Origin: Bacteroidota bacterium
GTDB taxonomy: Bacteria; Bacteroidota; Bacteroidia; Flavobacteriales; Weeksellaceae
Direction: 5' to 3'
Length of the DNA stretch: 39,157 bases
NCBI GenBank assembly: GCA_023457935.1
Contig: JAEXBA010000077.1
Location: 1 to 39,157 of the forward strand
Shown here: positions 1 to 10,800 of the stretch, piece after piece
Layout: the number at the start of each line of letters is the position of its first letter
Position numbering within the stretch: the stretch's first letter is position 1
Made by a program: the position numbers and the translations under genes
Notes under the pieces: generated by a model
What the model was told of the DNA's origin: nothing
What the model saw: the letters and a program-made list of their open reading frames with translations, nothing else
Database searches by the model: none

Positions 1-148
1 TATTTGCTATAAACTCCGGTCCATTATCCATGCGTATTTTCTCGGGCTTGCCGTAGCGGTTCACCAGATGGTTCAGTATCCAGATTACCCGCGAACTTTT
101 CAAACTGTAATCTGCCTCAATGTGAAGAATTTCCCTGTTGTAATCATT
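1..148 (-). pseudogene. Truncated IS3-family transposase (orfB integrase-core fragment)
   Basis: The minus strand reads as 49 open codons of the DDE integrase core of an IS3-family OrfB. It begins NDYNREILHIEADYSLKSSR and includes IRMDNGPEFIA, the DNG-x-EF block that carries the second catalytic aspartate. In this frame a TAA stop sits immediately before the first homologous codon, so the N-terminal half is missing. The frame is still open at the window edge, so the C-terminus lies outside. The break falls a few bases past the stop of the PP2C gene, which suggests the insertion sequence or its decay trimmed the end of the defence operon's flank. Identification as IS3 is by recognition of the core motif; no terminal repeat is visible. 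Confidence 0.85.
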
Positions 149-151
149 TTA

Positions 152-856
152 CTACTTCCACTTAATATTATTTAAAAATACCAAACTATAATTATCCTTC
201 GCATGCTCCTTCAAATAATTTTCCACATCTGACAAACCATTTCGCACACTAAAAAGTAATAGCAAGTGTTCTGCGGTCATTGTGTTGTGGACACCGTCTG
301 AACAAATGATAAAAGAACTGTTTCCAGTAAGATTTTCGATTTCAAAAAACTCAGGTTTACTGTTTTCCCGTTTTCCAGCAATTGACCGCTTTACTATATG
401 GCTATATCTTTTATGCATTTCGGGAGAACGAATTGCATCTGTTTCCAGCATTTCATTTAATAAAGTATGACTTTTAGACTGCCAGGCTAACTTACCATCT
501 TTGAAATGATAAATTTTCACATCACCAATCCAAAAAGAAATGGCTCTTTTTTCAGAGAGCAAAATTCCACCAACAGTCGCTCCGGAAGTAATTGCATTTT
601 CAGTATTAAATTGTTTTATTGCAAGATTGGCTTTTTTACATGCATTTTCAATTCCCTGATTGTCAAATTTGGAAATTGAGCGCAAGTGAGTTGCAATATT
701 TTCACTGATAATTTTTGCGGCAATTTCACCTTTCTGATAACCGCCCATACCATCTACCACCAGAAACAAGGTAGCAGACTGACTAATATCTTCAATCAGA
801 ATAACATCCTCATTCAATTCTCGCGTCCCTATTCCTGTAAAAAATTTATACTCCAT
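152..856 (-). CDS. PP2C-family Ser/Thr protein phosphatase, last gene of MADS-like defence operon
   Basis: This 234-aa protein is a single PP2C (PPM) domain that would remove phosphates from Ser/Thr residues using two bound metal ions. Visible motifs are RELNED near residue 12, VVDGMGGYQKGE near 33-44, GDVKIY in the position of the usual GDSRxY, CSDGVHNTM, and DNYS near the C-terminus; all the metal-binding aspartates are present. It is cytoplasmic, with no membrane segment. Its ATG overlaps the stop of the large ATPase gene by one base (TAATG), so the two are translationally coupled. The likely partner is the kinase encoded three genes upstream, giving an opposed kinase/phosphatase switch. 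The position as last gene matches the phosphatase of MADS (mad8 as I recall). Its neighbour beyond the stop is a broken transposase. Confidence 0.9.
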   Translation of the reverse strand: MEYKFFTGIGTRELNEDVILIEDISQSATLFLVVDGMGGYQKGEIAAKIISENIATHLRSISKFDNQGIENACKKANLAIKQFNTENAITSGATVGGILLSEKRAISFWIGDVKIYHFKDGKLAWQSKSHTLLNEMLETDAIRSPEMHKRYSHIVKRSIAGKRENSKPEFFEIENLTGNSSFIICSDGVHNTMTAEHLLLLFSVRNGLSDVENYLKEHAKDNYSLVFLNNIKWK

Positions 857-3800
857 TAATTTCCTGTTGCCTGTTTGGTTGCACCTCCGTGCTTGGTTAC
901 TCTCGGTCTTGTAGAAATCTTCACAGGTTTTAGTGTCAGGCTGTGATCATTTGCTTTTGTCGCCCATAGAAATGCTTCTCCAGGTTTCAGAATACTCATA
1001 TCAGCAGGCGTAAGTCCATTTAACTGAATTACAGATTTCTGAATGTGTTTCAGCCATTGTGGTGAATTAAACTTGTGTAAAAGCACCATGCTGCTCAACT
1101 CAATAATTTCATTCGGTAAACTTGGTGGATCCTGACTTGCAATCATAATCGAAACTCCTTTGTGTCGCATTTCTCGAATAGCCGTAACTATACTTCCTGT
1201 AAGATCCTTATTGTCCATATATTTATGTGCTTCATCGAACACAATGAACTTATTGAAGTGTTTTCCTTTAAATTCCCGGACACCAGAAAAAATATTAAGC
1301 ATTATCACAAATAATCCTAAAGCTTCATCCTTCACAATGAATTCATCCCGAAGGTCAACAATCACCAGTTTACCGGGTTCAAGGACTGAACTTAACGAAA
1401 CTTCATCATCAATATATTCCTGAGCAAAATTCAGCTTCTGTTTCGCCAATTGCTTTTGCGTGTTTGAAAGTAAATCAGAGTTTTCTACACTTTCCCGAAT
1501 TGCACTCATCGTAATATTACGGCGGTGCTCCTTCATAATGTATTTCAGCTGTTTGATATATGAAGAATCATTTCCGATGGCACCTAAAAGAAATAACCAA
1601 TCCTGAACATTCAATTCCTGCGAACTGAACATCAAAGGTCTTATCTCGATTGACGGGAATTCTTCTTTTCTTTCCTCAACTTTGTCTAATGGTGTCAGAA
1701 TAACTACCTTATCAAGAGAATCAGGTTCTGCTCCGTAAACCGTTTTTAATTTTTCAACCTCTGAAGTATTATCATTTGGATAAATCATAGAAGTAAATTC
1801 TGGTTCATAATCCATACTTTCACTGTAATGAAAGATAACTCCTGCCAATGGTGATGGCAGCTTGTTGATATTACCAAACTGTTTCAGAACCATTTCGGAA
1901 ACGGTTCCAATGGTATAACTCTTTCCACCTCCCTGAACTCCAAAAAGACTTATAGTATTGGTATCTGAAAGATCCATTGCAATGGTTTTATTCTGAATGG
2001 TTTTACCAAGTATTCCATATTGAGAACTTGCATTTGCTTTGCCAACAAGAATATCAAAATCAACATCTTTGATTTCCACTTCTTTTTCTTCAAGGACTTC
2101 CGCTGATTCCTCTGGTTGTTCTTTAGCATTACTATTTGGTATTTCATCTGAAAAATCCTCTGTCATCAGTTCCTTTTCTGGCTCAGGTTCATTTATTTCA
2201 GCTGTATCACCAAAAGATTCATTTTCTTGTGCAACTTTAATAACTGTTGAATCTTCCGGTGTTTTTAATTTGGATTTGAATTGCTGAATAAAAGGATCAA
2301 GTTTGTTTTTAGTATCAAATGCGTTTTCAAATTCCAGTCTGAATTCTTCGTCTTCCAAACGACGCGTATTCAAATCCGAATAAGGATCCAGAATCTCGGC
2401 AATCAGTTTTTCACCAAATGTGAATAAAACAGTATCATCATCCAATGTTTCTTTTAGATGCTTTTGATGGAAACTGAAATCGAAAATGAACCCTACACGA
2501 TTAAACTTAAATTTGAAACCTTTATCCAAATTCTGAATAAAGCTCCAATAAGTATTGTATGCGTTTTCAGAAATATACTTGTATCTAAAAGCCCTGTCAA
2601 TATAGAAAGCGAGTAAAGATTTCAATTCTTTGTTTTTGATTTCTCTATCCAACCTGTCTTCAGAAGTAAAATTATTAGGGTCATAATGTTGTTTCAGAGC
2701 GAAAATCGTATTATCAATCTGATCAATCATTTTCATCTTTAAATCCTCACGCTCAGAAATGCCAAGTGACTTTCGGCATTTAATTTCAAGAACTGAAACA
2801 TTTATGGTTGAAGTTTCCTTGTCTATTGAAATAAACAGGTTATCTGCCCTACTTTTTGAGTTGGAATCCAAATTATCAAACAGATTCTGGTGTAAATCAA
2901 TTGGAATCAAGAAGGCGTTTTCAAGCAATCCTTTTTTCTCAAGTACCCGTTTTGCAAAAGCAGAACCAATCACTTCAAATGCTTTATTCTTTGATGAATT
3001 CAATTGCATTACAAGAGAGCTGCTGATTGCCCTTAAGTCCTCCAATAACACCTGCAGTGCTGCCTGACCATCTTCACCTGATACATCTATACCAAAATCC
3101 TGAAAATGCGGCCCTAAAATTCCGACAATCTCACTTGACGGTTTTGTAGTAAGATAAGAAGAAACCCCTGTAACTTCTTCTCCGGGAATATAATCCAAAA
3201 GAAAAGGTATTTCCCCATCATCAGATGGCATATCGAACACCTGTGGTCCCAGATTCTTGTCGAATGTAATCACCCAATCTGAAAATTCGTGAAGATGTGA
3301 TAATAAAACCCTGTCCCTATCAACCAAATTGAGATTAATAGCCGGAACAGCGTCTGTTTTGTGGGAAGCCAATGCACCTGCAGTAAATGACTGAAAAGTA
3401 GTATATAAACTATTCAAAGGCTTTTTTGAATTTTCACCAAAATCAATAAATGAATACCAGGAAATGTTATTGCCGTTCTGTTTTTCAACTACTTCAATTG
3501 CGTTGTCTAGAATTAATCCGTTCAAATAATCCACTTTATAGACACGGTAAGGTTTATGCAGGGTTACATCCGAAGCAAACGGATTTACCAGGAAACTTAA
3601 ATGTGAATCGTATTTCGCCGGCGTCTTCAAGTAATCTTCAATCTGATTAATTGAATATCTTAATTTAGGAAACAGTCTGTTTTTAGAAGGTTGTGAAAAT
3701 AATTCTGCTTCTTCTGTTACCTGACTTTCGGGATTGATCAATTCTTTCAATGCCAATCCATTTTCTATTAGAGAATCTTCACCAACAAAAATTCTAATTT

Positions 3801-6258
3801 CAAATTTTGTATCAACATACTCTTTGATTTTACTTACCTGAACCATTGCATCAGCAAAGATTTCACCATCACCTACATTGAAGAGATTGATAATCAGTTT
3901 ATCTGTATATGGATGCTGAATCAAAAAGTTTTTTATACTCTTAACAACCACTGGTTTGCTCACATCGTTATTCACCAGATTAGAATAAGAAATATTCAAA
4001 AGCGAACGGAAGTAATATTTTACCTGATGATTCATTGGAACTAAAGTGTCTTTTCGGTCTGAAAGATCCGAATTCAGATAAATACCCCAACCGAATGAAA
4101 GATCCCCCAGATAATCAAAATTTGAAAAATTATTCGGGTCAACAATAACATAAGGGTTATTTTGAGGGGTAAGTTGCCCCAGGAAAATATTCTCAAGATT
4201 GCTCCAATCCCTAATATGTCCATTATAATTTAAAGTTTTCTGATGCCAGTCTTCAAATAACTCCATTAAACTTACAAACCATGCTAATCTCAAAGGATGA
4301 AGCGGCGACATCAAAATTGCAGAAACCGGTTGGCCGTTTGGTAATTTTGATTTTACCTTAACCATATCCAGATACTGAACTTCAGAAAATAACATCCTCA
4401 ATTCTTTGTCCTTTTCTACAACACCGGCTGCTGAATCTAACTGAGTATATAAAGTATCCAACCATTTCTGATATTCAAAAGCATAATCATCAACAAGGTC
4501 TTTTATCTCATATAGATTAGTTGTTTCTATAATACCATTACCTTTATCATTAGAATTCTGAATTGCCACAAATACCTGCTGACGAAGTGCCAACAACCTT
4601 GACGGTGCAATATCAGTTAGCGGACTTTTCTCTAAAAAGCAGTTTTGTAGCCCTGTAGCTGTTGTATTATTGCTTAACGAAACACTGATATGACCTAAAA
4701 CCTCAGGATTTGCTAAAAATTCATTTTCAATTAGGCGCAACTTACTTGAAATAATTACCTGATAATTGTGCCTTGGTGAGTAGTTAATATGGAAAGTAGA
4801 ATTCAACTTTGGTTTTGCATCATTGAGCCATACATTGGATGTTTCACTAGGAACCGGCAGAGAAATAGGATTATTATTTCTTAAGTTTTCAATATTGAAT
4901 TTGAAAAATGCCTGAAGAACATTATTCAATTTATCTTTCCTCGTGTTTTCTTCTTTCTCAGGATTCTCGTCAAAGAAATAATCAAAATCTTCAGAATCAC
5001 AAGTCAATTTATAATTCAGTTCTGCTTTTACTTCAGCGGTTTTCCCCTGTTCTTCCCAACTTTTCTGAATATTAGCATCGTAAAAGTCATCGTTACTGTT
5101 CAGAATGTTTCCATTTTCGTCCTCTGCTATTACCTTGAAAAAGTATGAACCTTCTTCCATTGAATTAGAGTTTAACTCCACTTTTGCTTCTCTGTAAGGC
5201 AAATTGGAGGTGGTATTAGGTGCCTTTCGCAGGACATTAATTTCCTGCCCGGCACCGCCATCAACAGACATCAAAACAACCTTAAAGTGTTTTAAATTCT
5301 CAAGTGTTTTAGGTTCTGGGGTAGTTTTATAGCGAATAATAACTTTTGCATTGGCGGTATTTTTAGCCAAGAGGACTTTTTTGCCCTCTTCCTCTGCAAA
5401 ATCCGTTGATCTGATTTCCAGAATCTGCAGTTTAATATCTTTGAAGTTCAAATCTGGAATTTTCCAGTTATTAAACCATAAATGTGGATAATCTTCTGAT
5501 ACAGTATTGACTAGGACAAACGCAGAAGTAATTTGAGTTTCCTTCTTAAAAAGTTCAATAAAACTCCTCTGTAAGGTATCTTTATCAATTTTCAGTTCTT
5601 CAACCCGGTCATAAAGCGGTTTATTAAACTGGCAAAGAAGTTTTGTGCTTTCAATATTCAGATATAGCCTTGACCGAAAAAGTTTTTCATCTTTCAGCAA
5701 ATCTGTATCCGGAAACAAAGACAGTAAATTGAGATGACGCCCCACTGATTCCAAATCATAACCATCATTTTCAATTGCCAACAAGTAATCAATAACATTA
5801 CTCTGTTTAAGGTCGTCAATTTTCACAATGGAAAAAATTTGAACTACATAAGTTTTTACCAAAGCCGGCAATTTGTCTAATAATCGGTTTTTTAATTCCG
5901 TTTCAACCGGTTCAAGAGAAATTTCCTTGAAAGTAGCATTACCATAGGAGTCTTCTGCCGCTGTTCTTTTGTTTGAAGGGATTAAGACTAACAGCGGCTT
6001 ACGCTGCTGATTACGGTATTCAATCAGTTTGGTTGCTGAAATAAACGGGGAATCCGACCTGTTTTCATCAATTATAAAAGTATCAAGATTATCAAATTCT
6101 TCAGAAAGAGATTCCGACAACATCATCATTTCCTCATCACCCATTCCGGTAATTTTCATACAGTGTCCGGGTTTTGCCTCCTGCAGTTCGGTTCTGTATA
6201 GTTCAACTATCAGGTCAATAATATATTTGTAATACAGTGAAATATTTTTTACTTCCAT
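856..6258 (-). CDS. 1800-aa HerA/DptH-like ATPase with possible PD-(D/E)XK nuclease motif (MADS-like)
   Basis: This very large protein has a C-terminal HerA/FtsK-type P-loop ATPase. The Walker A is GVQGGGKS near residue 1440, and the Walker B is KFIVFDEAH near 1670, followed by ASQDPPSLPNE. Around residues 1145-1165 there is SIDKE followed by VLEIKCRK, an E-x-K arrangement like PD-(D/E)XK nucleases. The first 1100 residues match no family I can name. DptH of phosphorothioation-dependent restriction and other defence ATPases share this size and C-terminal HerA domain. Lacking any HsdR partner, this protein is the best candidate for the DNA-translocating or restricting effector of the operon (inference). 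It lies 10 bp after the 518-aa gene and its stop overlaps the phosphatase start. A Glu-rich linker at about 1370-1410 separates the N-terminal part from the ATPase. Probably mad7. Confidence 0.85.
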   Translation of the reverse strand: MEVKNISLYYKYIIDLIVELYRTELQEAKPGHCMKITGMGDEEMMMLSESLSEEFDNLDTFIIDENRSDSPFISATKLIEYRNQQRKPLLVLIPSNKRTAAEDSYGNATFKEISLEPVETELKNRLLDKLPALVKTYVVQIFSIVKIDDLKQSNVIDYLLAIENDGYDLESVGRHLNLLSLFPDTDLLKDEKLFRSRLYLNIESTKLLCQFNKPLYDRVEELKIDKDTLQRSFIELFKKETQITSAFVLVNTVSEDYPHLWFNNWKIPDLNFKDIKLQILEIRSTDFAEEEGKKVLLAKNTANAKVIIRYKTTPEPKTLENLKHFKVVLMSVDGGAGQEINVLRKAPNTTSNLPYREAKVELNSNSMEEGSYFFKVIAEDENGNILNSNDDFYDANIQKSWEEQGKTAEVKAELNYKLTCDSEDFDYFFDENPEKEENTRKDKLNNVLQAFFKFNIENLRNNNPISLPVPSETSNVWLNDAKPKLNSTFHINYSPRHNYQVIISSKLRLIENEFLANPEVLGHISVSLSNNTTATGLQNCFLEKSPLTDIAPSRLLALRQQVFVAIQNSNDKGNGIIETTNLYEIKDLVDDYAFEYQKWLDTLYTQLDSAAGVVEKDKELRMLFSEVQYLDMVKVKSKLPNGQPVSAILMSPLHPLRLAWFVSLMELFEDWHQKTLNYNGHIRDWSNLENIFLGQLTPQNNPYVIVDPNNFSNFDYLGDLSFGWGIYLNSDLSDRKDTLVPMNHQVKYYFRSLLNISYSNLVNNDVSKPVVVKSIKNFLIQHPYTDKLIINLFNVGDGEIFADAMVQVSKIKEYVDTKFEIRIFVGEDSLIENGLALKELINPESQVTEEAELFSQPSKNRLFPKLRYSINQIEDYLKTPAKYDSHLSFLVNPFASDVTLHKPYRVYKVDYLNGLILDNAIEVVEKQNGNNISWYSFIDFGENSKKPLNSLYTTFQSFTAGALASHKTDAVPAINLNLVDRDRVLLSHLHEFSDWVITFDKNLGPQVFDMPSDDGEIPFLLDYIPGEEVTGVSSYLTTKPSSEIVGILGPHFQDFGIDVSGEDGQAALQVLLEDLRAISSSLVMQLNSSKNKAFEVIGSAFAKRVLEKKGLLENAFLIPIDLHQNLFDNLDSNSKSRADNLFISIDKETSTINVSVLEIKCRKSLGISEREDLKMKMIDQIDNTIFALKQHYDPNNFTSEDRLDREIKNKELKSLLAFYIDRAFRYKYISENAYNTYWSFIQNLDKGFKFKFNRVGFIFDFSFHQKHLKETLDDDTVLFTFGEKLIAEILDPYSDLNTRRLEDEEFRLEFENAFDTKNKLDPFIQQFKSKLKTPEDSTVIKVAQENESFGDTAEINEPEPEKELMTEDFSDEIPNSNAKEQPEESAEVLEEKEVEIKDVDFDILVGKANASSQYGILGKTIQNKTIAMDLSDTNTISLFGVQGGGKSYTIGTVSEMVLKQFGNINKLPSPLAGVIFHYSESMDYEPEFTSMIYPNDNTSEVEKLKTVYGAEPDSLDKVVILTPLDKVEERKEEFPSIEIRPLMFSSQELNVQDWLFLLGAIGNDSSYIKQLKYIMKEHRRNITMSAIRESVENSDLLSNTQKQLAKQKLNFAQEYIDDEVSLSSVLEPGKLVIVDLRDEFIVKDEALGLFVIMLNIFSGVREFKGKHFNKFIVFDEAHKYMDNKDLTGSIVTAIREMRHKGVSIMIASQDPPSLPNEIIELSSMVLLHKFNSPQWLKHIQKSVIQLNGLTPADMSILKPGEAFLWATKANDHSLTLKPVKISTRPRVTKHGGATKQATGN

Positions 6259-6268
6259 CGGTTTTAGT

Positions 6269-7825
6269 TTATTTTAGTGCGTAACGAGGTCTTATTTTCT
6301 GTAGAATATAGGCATCACTTAAATCATTATAGAAACCAATCTGTCTTAATTTCAGTTTGAAGGCTTCCACATTTTCCTTAAATGCAATATTGGTATGCAG
6401 ATCAGCATCCTTAAAGCGTTCTTCATTCTGACCATTGATAATCAAACCATATCTTTCACGCAGATTTTCCATCAGTTCTTCAATGGATAGACTGCGTGTA
6501 ATAAATTTATCATCTTCACGATCCAATACCTGAATCTGTACCAGTGTTTCTAAAAGCCGTGTTCCCAGTACAAATCTCCGTGGATGCTTTTTGCTTCGTC
6601 CCTGAGCAAGAAAACCTCTTTCATTATTTTTCTGACATAAAGAGTCAATAAACTGCATGTGATATTTATGCTGATAAGGACCTTTTTCCTTTACTAAAAT
6701 CTCAACATATTTATCAAAATATGTTTCTTCATATTTTACTTTATCCAAAAGCAATTCTTTGTCGGCGTCATCCTGCTGATTGTAGACAATATCCCAAAAT
6801 GCTCGGAATAAAGTTTCGTGTTCCTGCATATTGTATTTAAGAATATGAAGTGCTTTATCAATAGATGAAGAATCTGATTTATCTAAATGAAGTTTATTAA
6901 TGATACTATTGATTTTGAAACATGCCTTAATGTATTTATAAAGTGAATTATATGTCTTTTCTGCATCAGCAATTGCTAATGATGAAATCTTACTTTCAAA
7001 ATCATCTGTAATATCAAGCACCACAGCCCAATCGTCTTCAATATCTTTAGTCCCTGCTTCAACCATTTTCGGTAACAGATAAATCAGTTTGTTGATATAA
7101 AGTGCCAGGTGAAACGAAGTTATAATTTTTAAGTATTCAATAAGAACACCACGCGGAATCTCATTTTTATATACCAATAATTTCCGAACATCTTCACAAT
7201 ACTTTTTGTTTTGCTCTTCTAAAATTGGTTTCACCTTATTGAGACTGCTATTGCTTTCCAAAAATCCTGGTGATATATTCTTCATCAAGTATAAAATTCC
7301 CAAACTGTCAATGTCCAGTCTATTTCCACTAAGAAGTTGATTTGTTGTAGAATCCCAGCCTTCCGACAAAAAATTAATTAAACTCTCCTTTACTTTAGGG
7401 TCTTGACCTAACATGAGATATACCTGGTCTGCGGTATAATAGTCTCTGGTTTTTTGAGCGTTACGGACTCTATAACTCTGTAAGTGTATTGGTTTTAGCG
7501 AAGAAATTTCTTCTTTATCGCTATTACCGCGGTTTACAAGATTAACAAGATTGGTTCGCAACCATAGTTCTGCGGCTTCCGGATTTTCGTTGAAACCAGA
7601 CAATTCTCCATCTTCCTCCAATTTTGAAAATATCATTCTTAACTTTTCTAAACTTATGAATACATTTTCACCTCTCCTTGTTCTCTGCGACGGACGATTC
7701 CCATTGTGCTTCAGAAGCATAAAGAGATTAACAAGCGTATTATCAATATTAATCAACTTTGCGTCCGGAGCAAAAATCAATTCGTTTCTGAAAACACTTT
7801 CGTCTTTATTTAGTTTTATCGGCAT
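6269..7825 (-). CDS. 518-aa protein of unknown family, MADS-like operon component
   Basis: I recognise no domain, catalytic motif, signal peptide or membrane helix. The protein is soluble, mostly helical in appearance and rich in Lys, Glu and Leu. A basic patch around residues 407-420 (RSKKHPRRFVLGTRLLE) followed by IQVLDREDDKFITRSLSIEEL could be a winged-helix-like DNA or protein contact, but this is a guess. It starts 2 bp after the stop of the kinase gene and ends 10 bp before the large ATPase gene, so it is co-transcribed and probably co-assembled with them. Between a kinase-ATPase and a HerA-like ATPase, its position equals that of the uncharacterised component of MADS (mad6 as I recall). 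It could be a phosphorylation target or an adaptor. Confidence 0.8.
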   Translation of the reverse strand: MPIKLNKDESVFRNELIFAPDAKLINIDNTLVNLFMLLKHNGNRPSQRTRRGENVFISLEKLRMIFSKLEEDGELSGFNENPEAAELWLRTNLVNLVNRGNSDKEEISSLKPIHLQSYRVRNAQKTRDYYTADQVYLMLGQDPKVKESLINFLSEGWDSTTNQLLSGNRLDIDSLGILYLMKNISPGFLESNSSLNKVKPILEEQNKKYCEDVRKLLVYKNEIPRGVLIEYLKIITSFHLALYINKLIYLLPKMVEAGTKDIEDDWAVVLDITDDFESKISSLAIADAEKTYNSLYKYIKACFKINSIINKLHLDKSDSSSIDKALHILKYNMQEHETLFRAFWDIVYNQQDDADKELLLDKVKYEETYFDKYVEILVKEKGPYQHKYHMQFIDSLCQKNNERGFLAQGRSKKHPRRFVLGTRLLETLVQIQVLDREDDKFITRSLSIEELMENLRERYGLIINGQNEERFKDADLHTNIAFKENVEAFKLKLRQIGFYNDLSDAYILQKIRPRYALK

Positions 7826-7827
7826 AA

Positions 7828-10800
7828 TCAGTAAGCAAGTTTGTTAATGGCTATTCTGTTTGATTCATCTTTCTTCACCGAGAAGAATTCTTTGTTATCC
7901 GGTGTTACCACGATTTCATTGTAATTGAGGTTTTCCAGCAGGTTCTTAAATACAAGAAGTTCTATGAACTTTCCTTTCATATCATTCAGCGACGGACTGA
8001 AACCTTTGTGAATGAAATACAGCATCTCATACAAATCCAGAGAAATAGTAAGCGCAATATGCTTGTGTATTCTGTTCCGGAAGGTTAAACTGTCGGCTTC
8101 ATACTCCAGATATTTTGTTAAATGGTCTGTCTTATTCACAACCATTTCAAAATCTGTAAGCGGAAACAGTTTGAAGGATTTTCCTTTATGGTCTTTTACC
8201 TCTGTAGAAGAAATAACCAGATTAGATTTGTCCAGTGTTTTGTTATTACAGCCCTCATTTAGTGAAATGGCGCGGGAAACACTTTGCATTATGGACTCAT
8301 CCAATTTATCTGCCCGAAGAATATTTACAAATTCAAAAACTGATTTGTAAGGAATTCTCAATAAATAGGCAGGTTTTGTTATTTTCTGAACTCCACCATC
8401 TTCATCCTGAACTTCTACTACTTCTGTAACCAAATTGAAAAACTTGGCTTCAAAATACTGATGGCGGATAAACGATTTATGCTTTTCACGAATTATTGAA
8501 ATTAATTCCGGTTCCAGTTCGTGGGCCGGAACAAAAGATTTATTATCATTAAATACTTCCAATAAATTGCTCTCCCTTTCCGCGAATTCCAGATAATCTT
8601 TTTCTTTGTGTTGAGTAAAGAAAAGTTCACTGTCAAGGTTTGGAACAGCAACTTCGCCAATATCGGTTTCACGAACCAATTTTACAAGCCGGTCCTTATC
8701 CGCTTCTTCGTCCATGAGTGGATTAGAAATATTGAAATAGAATAACTGCCAATAAAATAGTTCCTGAGTAGAGCGCTGACTCAAAACAAATTTCACATCT
8801 TCACACGAATAATCTCTTGTAAGCAGATAAGCAATAAAAGAACGCAAGTCACGCATTGTGATGTGCAGTTCGCGCTTCAGACTTACAGTGCGCAGCAGCC
8901 ATTCCATTCTTGTAATGACTTCATTTCCGGATGCTGAATCGTTGAAACTTTCTACATTATATTTAATGAAACAGTCTTTGGCAAGTTCGCAACTGTCGCA
9001 GTTTTTCCAGAGTTCTTTTTTGGTCAACTGTTTTATCTGCTGCTTGAAAAGACTTCCGTCCTCACCGTTTTCAGCCACCACCGAACGGAGATTAAGATTG
9101 ATAATCATCAAACCGTTTGGCAACTGATAATGGCCTTCTTTATTGAAATAATTATCAATTACATCCGCAAGGTTTTTATGTTTTCGGGAAGTTTCAAAAA
9201 ACTCCACCAAACGACCTTCGTTTATGGCAATGATACGCCCTTCTTTGGCTTGGTCATAATTTTTAAGTCCTTCAAAAGGTTCAAAGAATTTCTCCAGAAC
9301 ATCATTGTTCACATTATCGTTTTCATCTTGCGAACCATCATAATTGCTTTCATACTGAACGCCATTTATTTTGAACCTTGCACCGTTCTCATGTTCAAAA
9401 TGTTCTACATCCTTTACATGCGGACTTTTCTCAATCTTTTTAATAAACGCAGTTTTACCATCACCTGCATTTCCGGTTATTATCAATAGTTTGTAAGTGC
9501 CGTCCACAATTGCCGGAATCAGTTTCTTATCCAGTTTGGTTTCGGTGTAAGTGGCTTCATCCAGATTTTTATCGGTTGGATTTGCGCTTACCCTTGTTCC
9601 GAAATTCCCGTATTTAGATTGACTGTAAAGCGAGTTGATATAATCTACAATGTTCGCTCCCTCCACATCAATTTTATAGGCCTTAATCTTATCACGGTTC
9701 TCCTCAAAAAGTCTTTTCAGCGCAGTATGCACTCTTTCGATATTACCTTCTGTAAAAGTTTTTGCTCCTCCATTCCAGAAATTTTCATTGATGATATCTT
9801 CATTATCCACACGAAGAATCAAACGCATCGGTTCATCTAATTTCAAACGGAAAGATTTGAATTTTGACCTGAATTCCGAAAGCAGATGATTCACCGATTC
9901 CGAAAGGTTGACATAGGTATTCTGCCGGTTATAAATTTTAATATTATAAGTTCCCTGACGAATAAAAACTTGCGTATGATACAAACGGTTTCGGGTGGAA
10001 AGACCATCATCTTCAGAAGGCAGTTCGTCCAAGAAATTGTCCTGAATTTCCGCCAGTGCTTCCTGCATTTCCAAAGCATTTTTGAAGCGGATATTCTTAT
10101 CCGTAGAAATTGCTTTCAAAAGAAAGTCTGCAAATTCGCGGGACAGTTTTGGCTCTACTTTTTTTGGGTCGTTTGGCGCAATGCTCATCACAGGAGTTTT
10201 CTTTGTGTGCCACGGATATTGCTTGCAAGCCAATTCATACAAGGTAACACCCAGCGAAAAGATATCTGCAGAATTATCCCAATGCACTTTCATATCTCCC
10301 TGAATTAAATCCGGTGCGAGATACGGATTGGTGCCCACAAAATCTTTGTTTTGAAGATTGGATGATGCCACATTGAAATCAATCAGCACAAAACGCTCAC
10401 CTTTGTCCCAAATGATGTTTTGCGGTTTGATGTCGCGGTGCATTATCGGTTTTTCCTGTGCCTGCATTTCTACCAGCGCCGCCAACATATCTTTTGCCAA
10501 CTGCACCACTTTATGAATCGGCAATCTTGCATCGGTTTTAGTGTAATGGCTTAAATTTTCACCGTCCAAAAATTCCATTACGGTGTAAAACTGTCCGGTA
10601 TTGGCTTCGCCGTTCCATTCAAATTTTACAATATTCGGGTGGCGCAGATTTCTTAATGCTTCGTATTCATCTTTTACCGAATTGAAATTCACACTCTCAT
10701 TAAAGAGTTTCATCGTGTAAAATTTATCCTGAATGCGGTGCTTTACCTTAAACACTTTAGAATATCCGCCTTTTCCTAAAAGATTGTGAATGATATAGGT

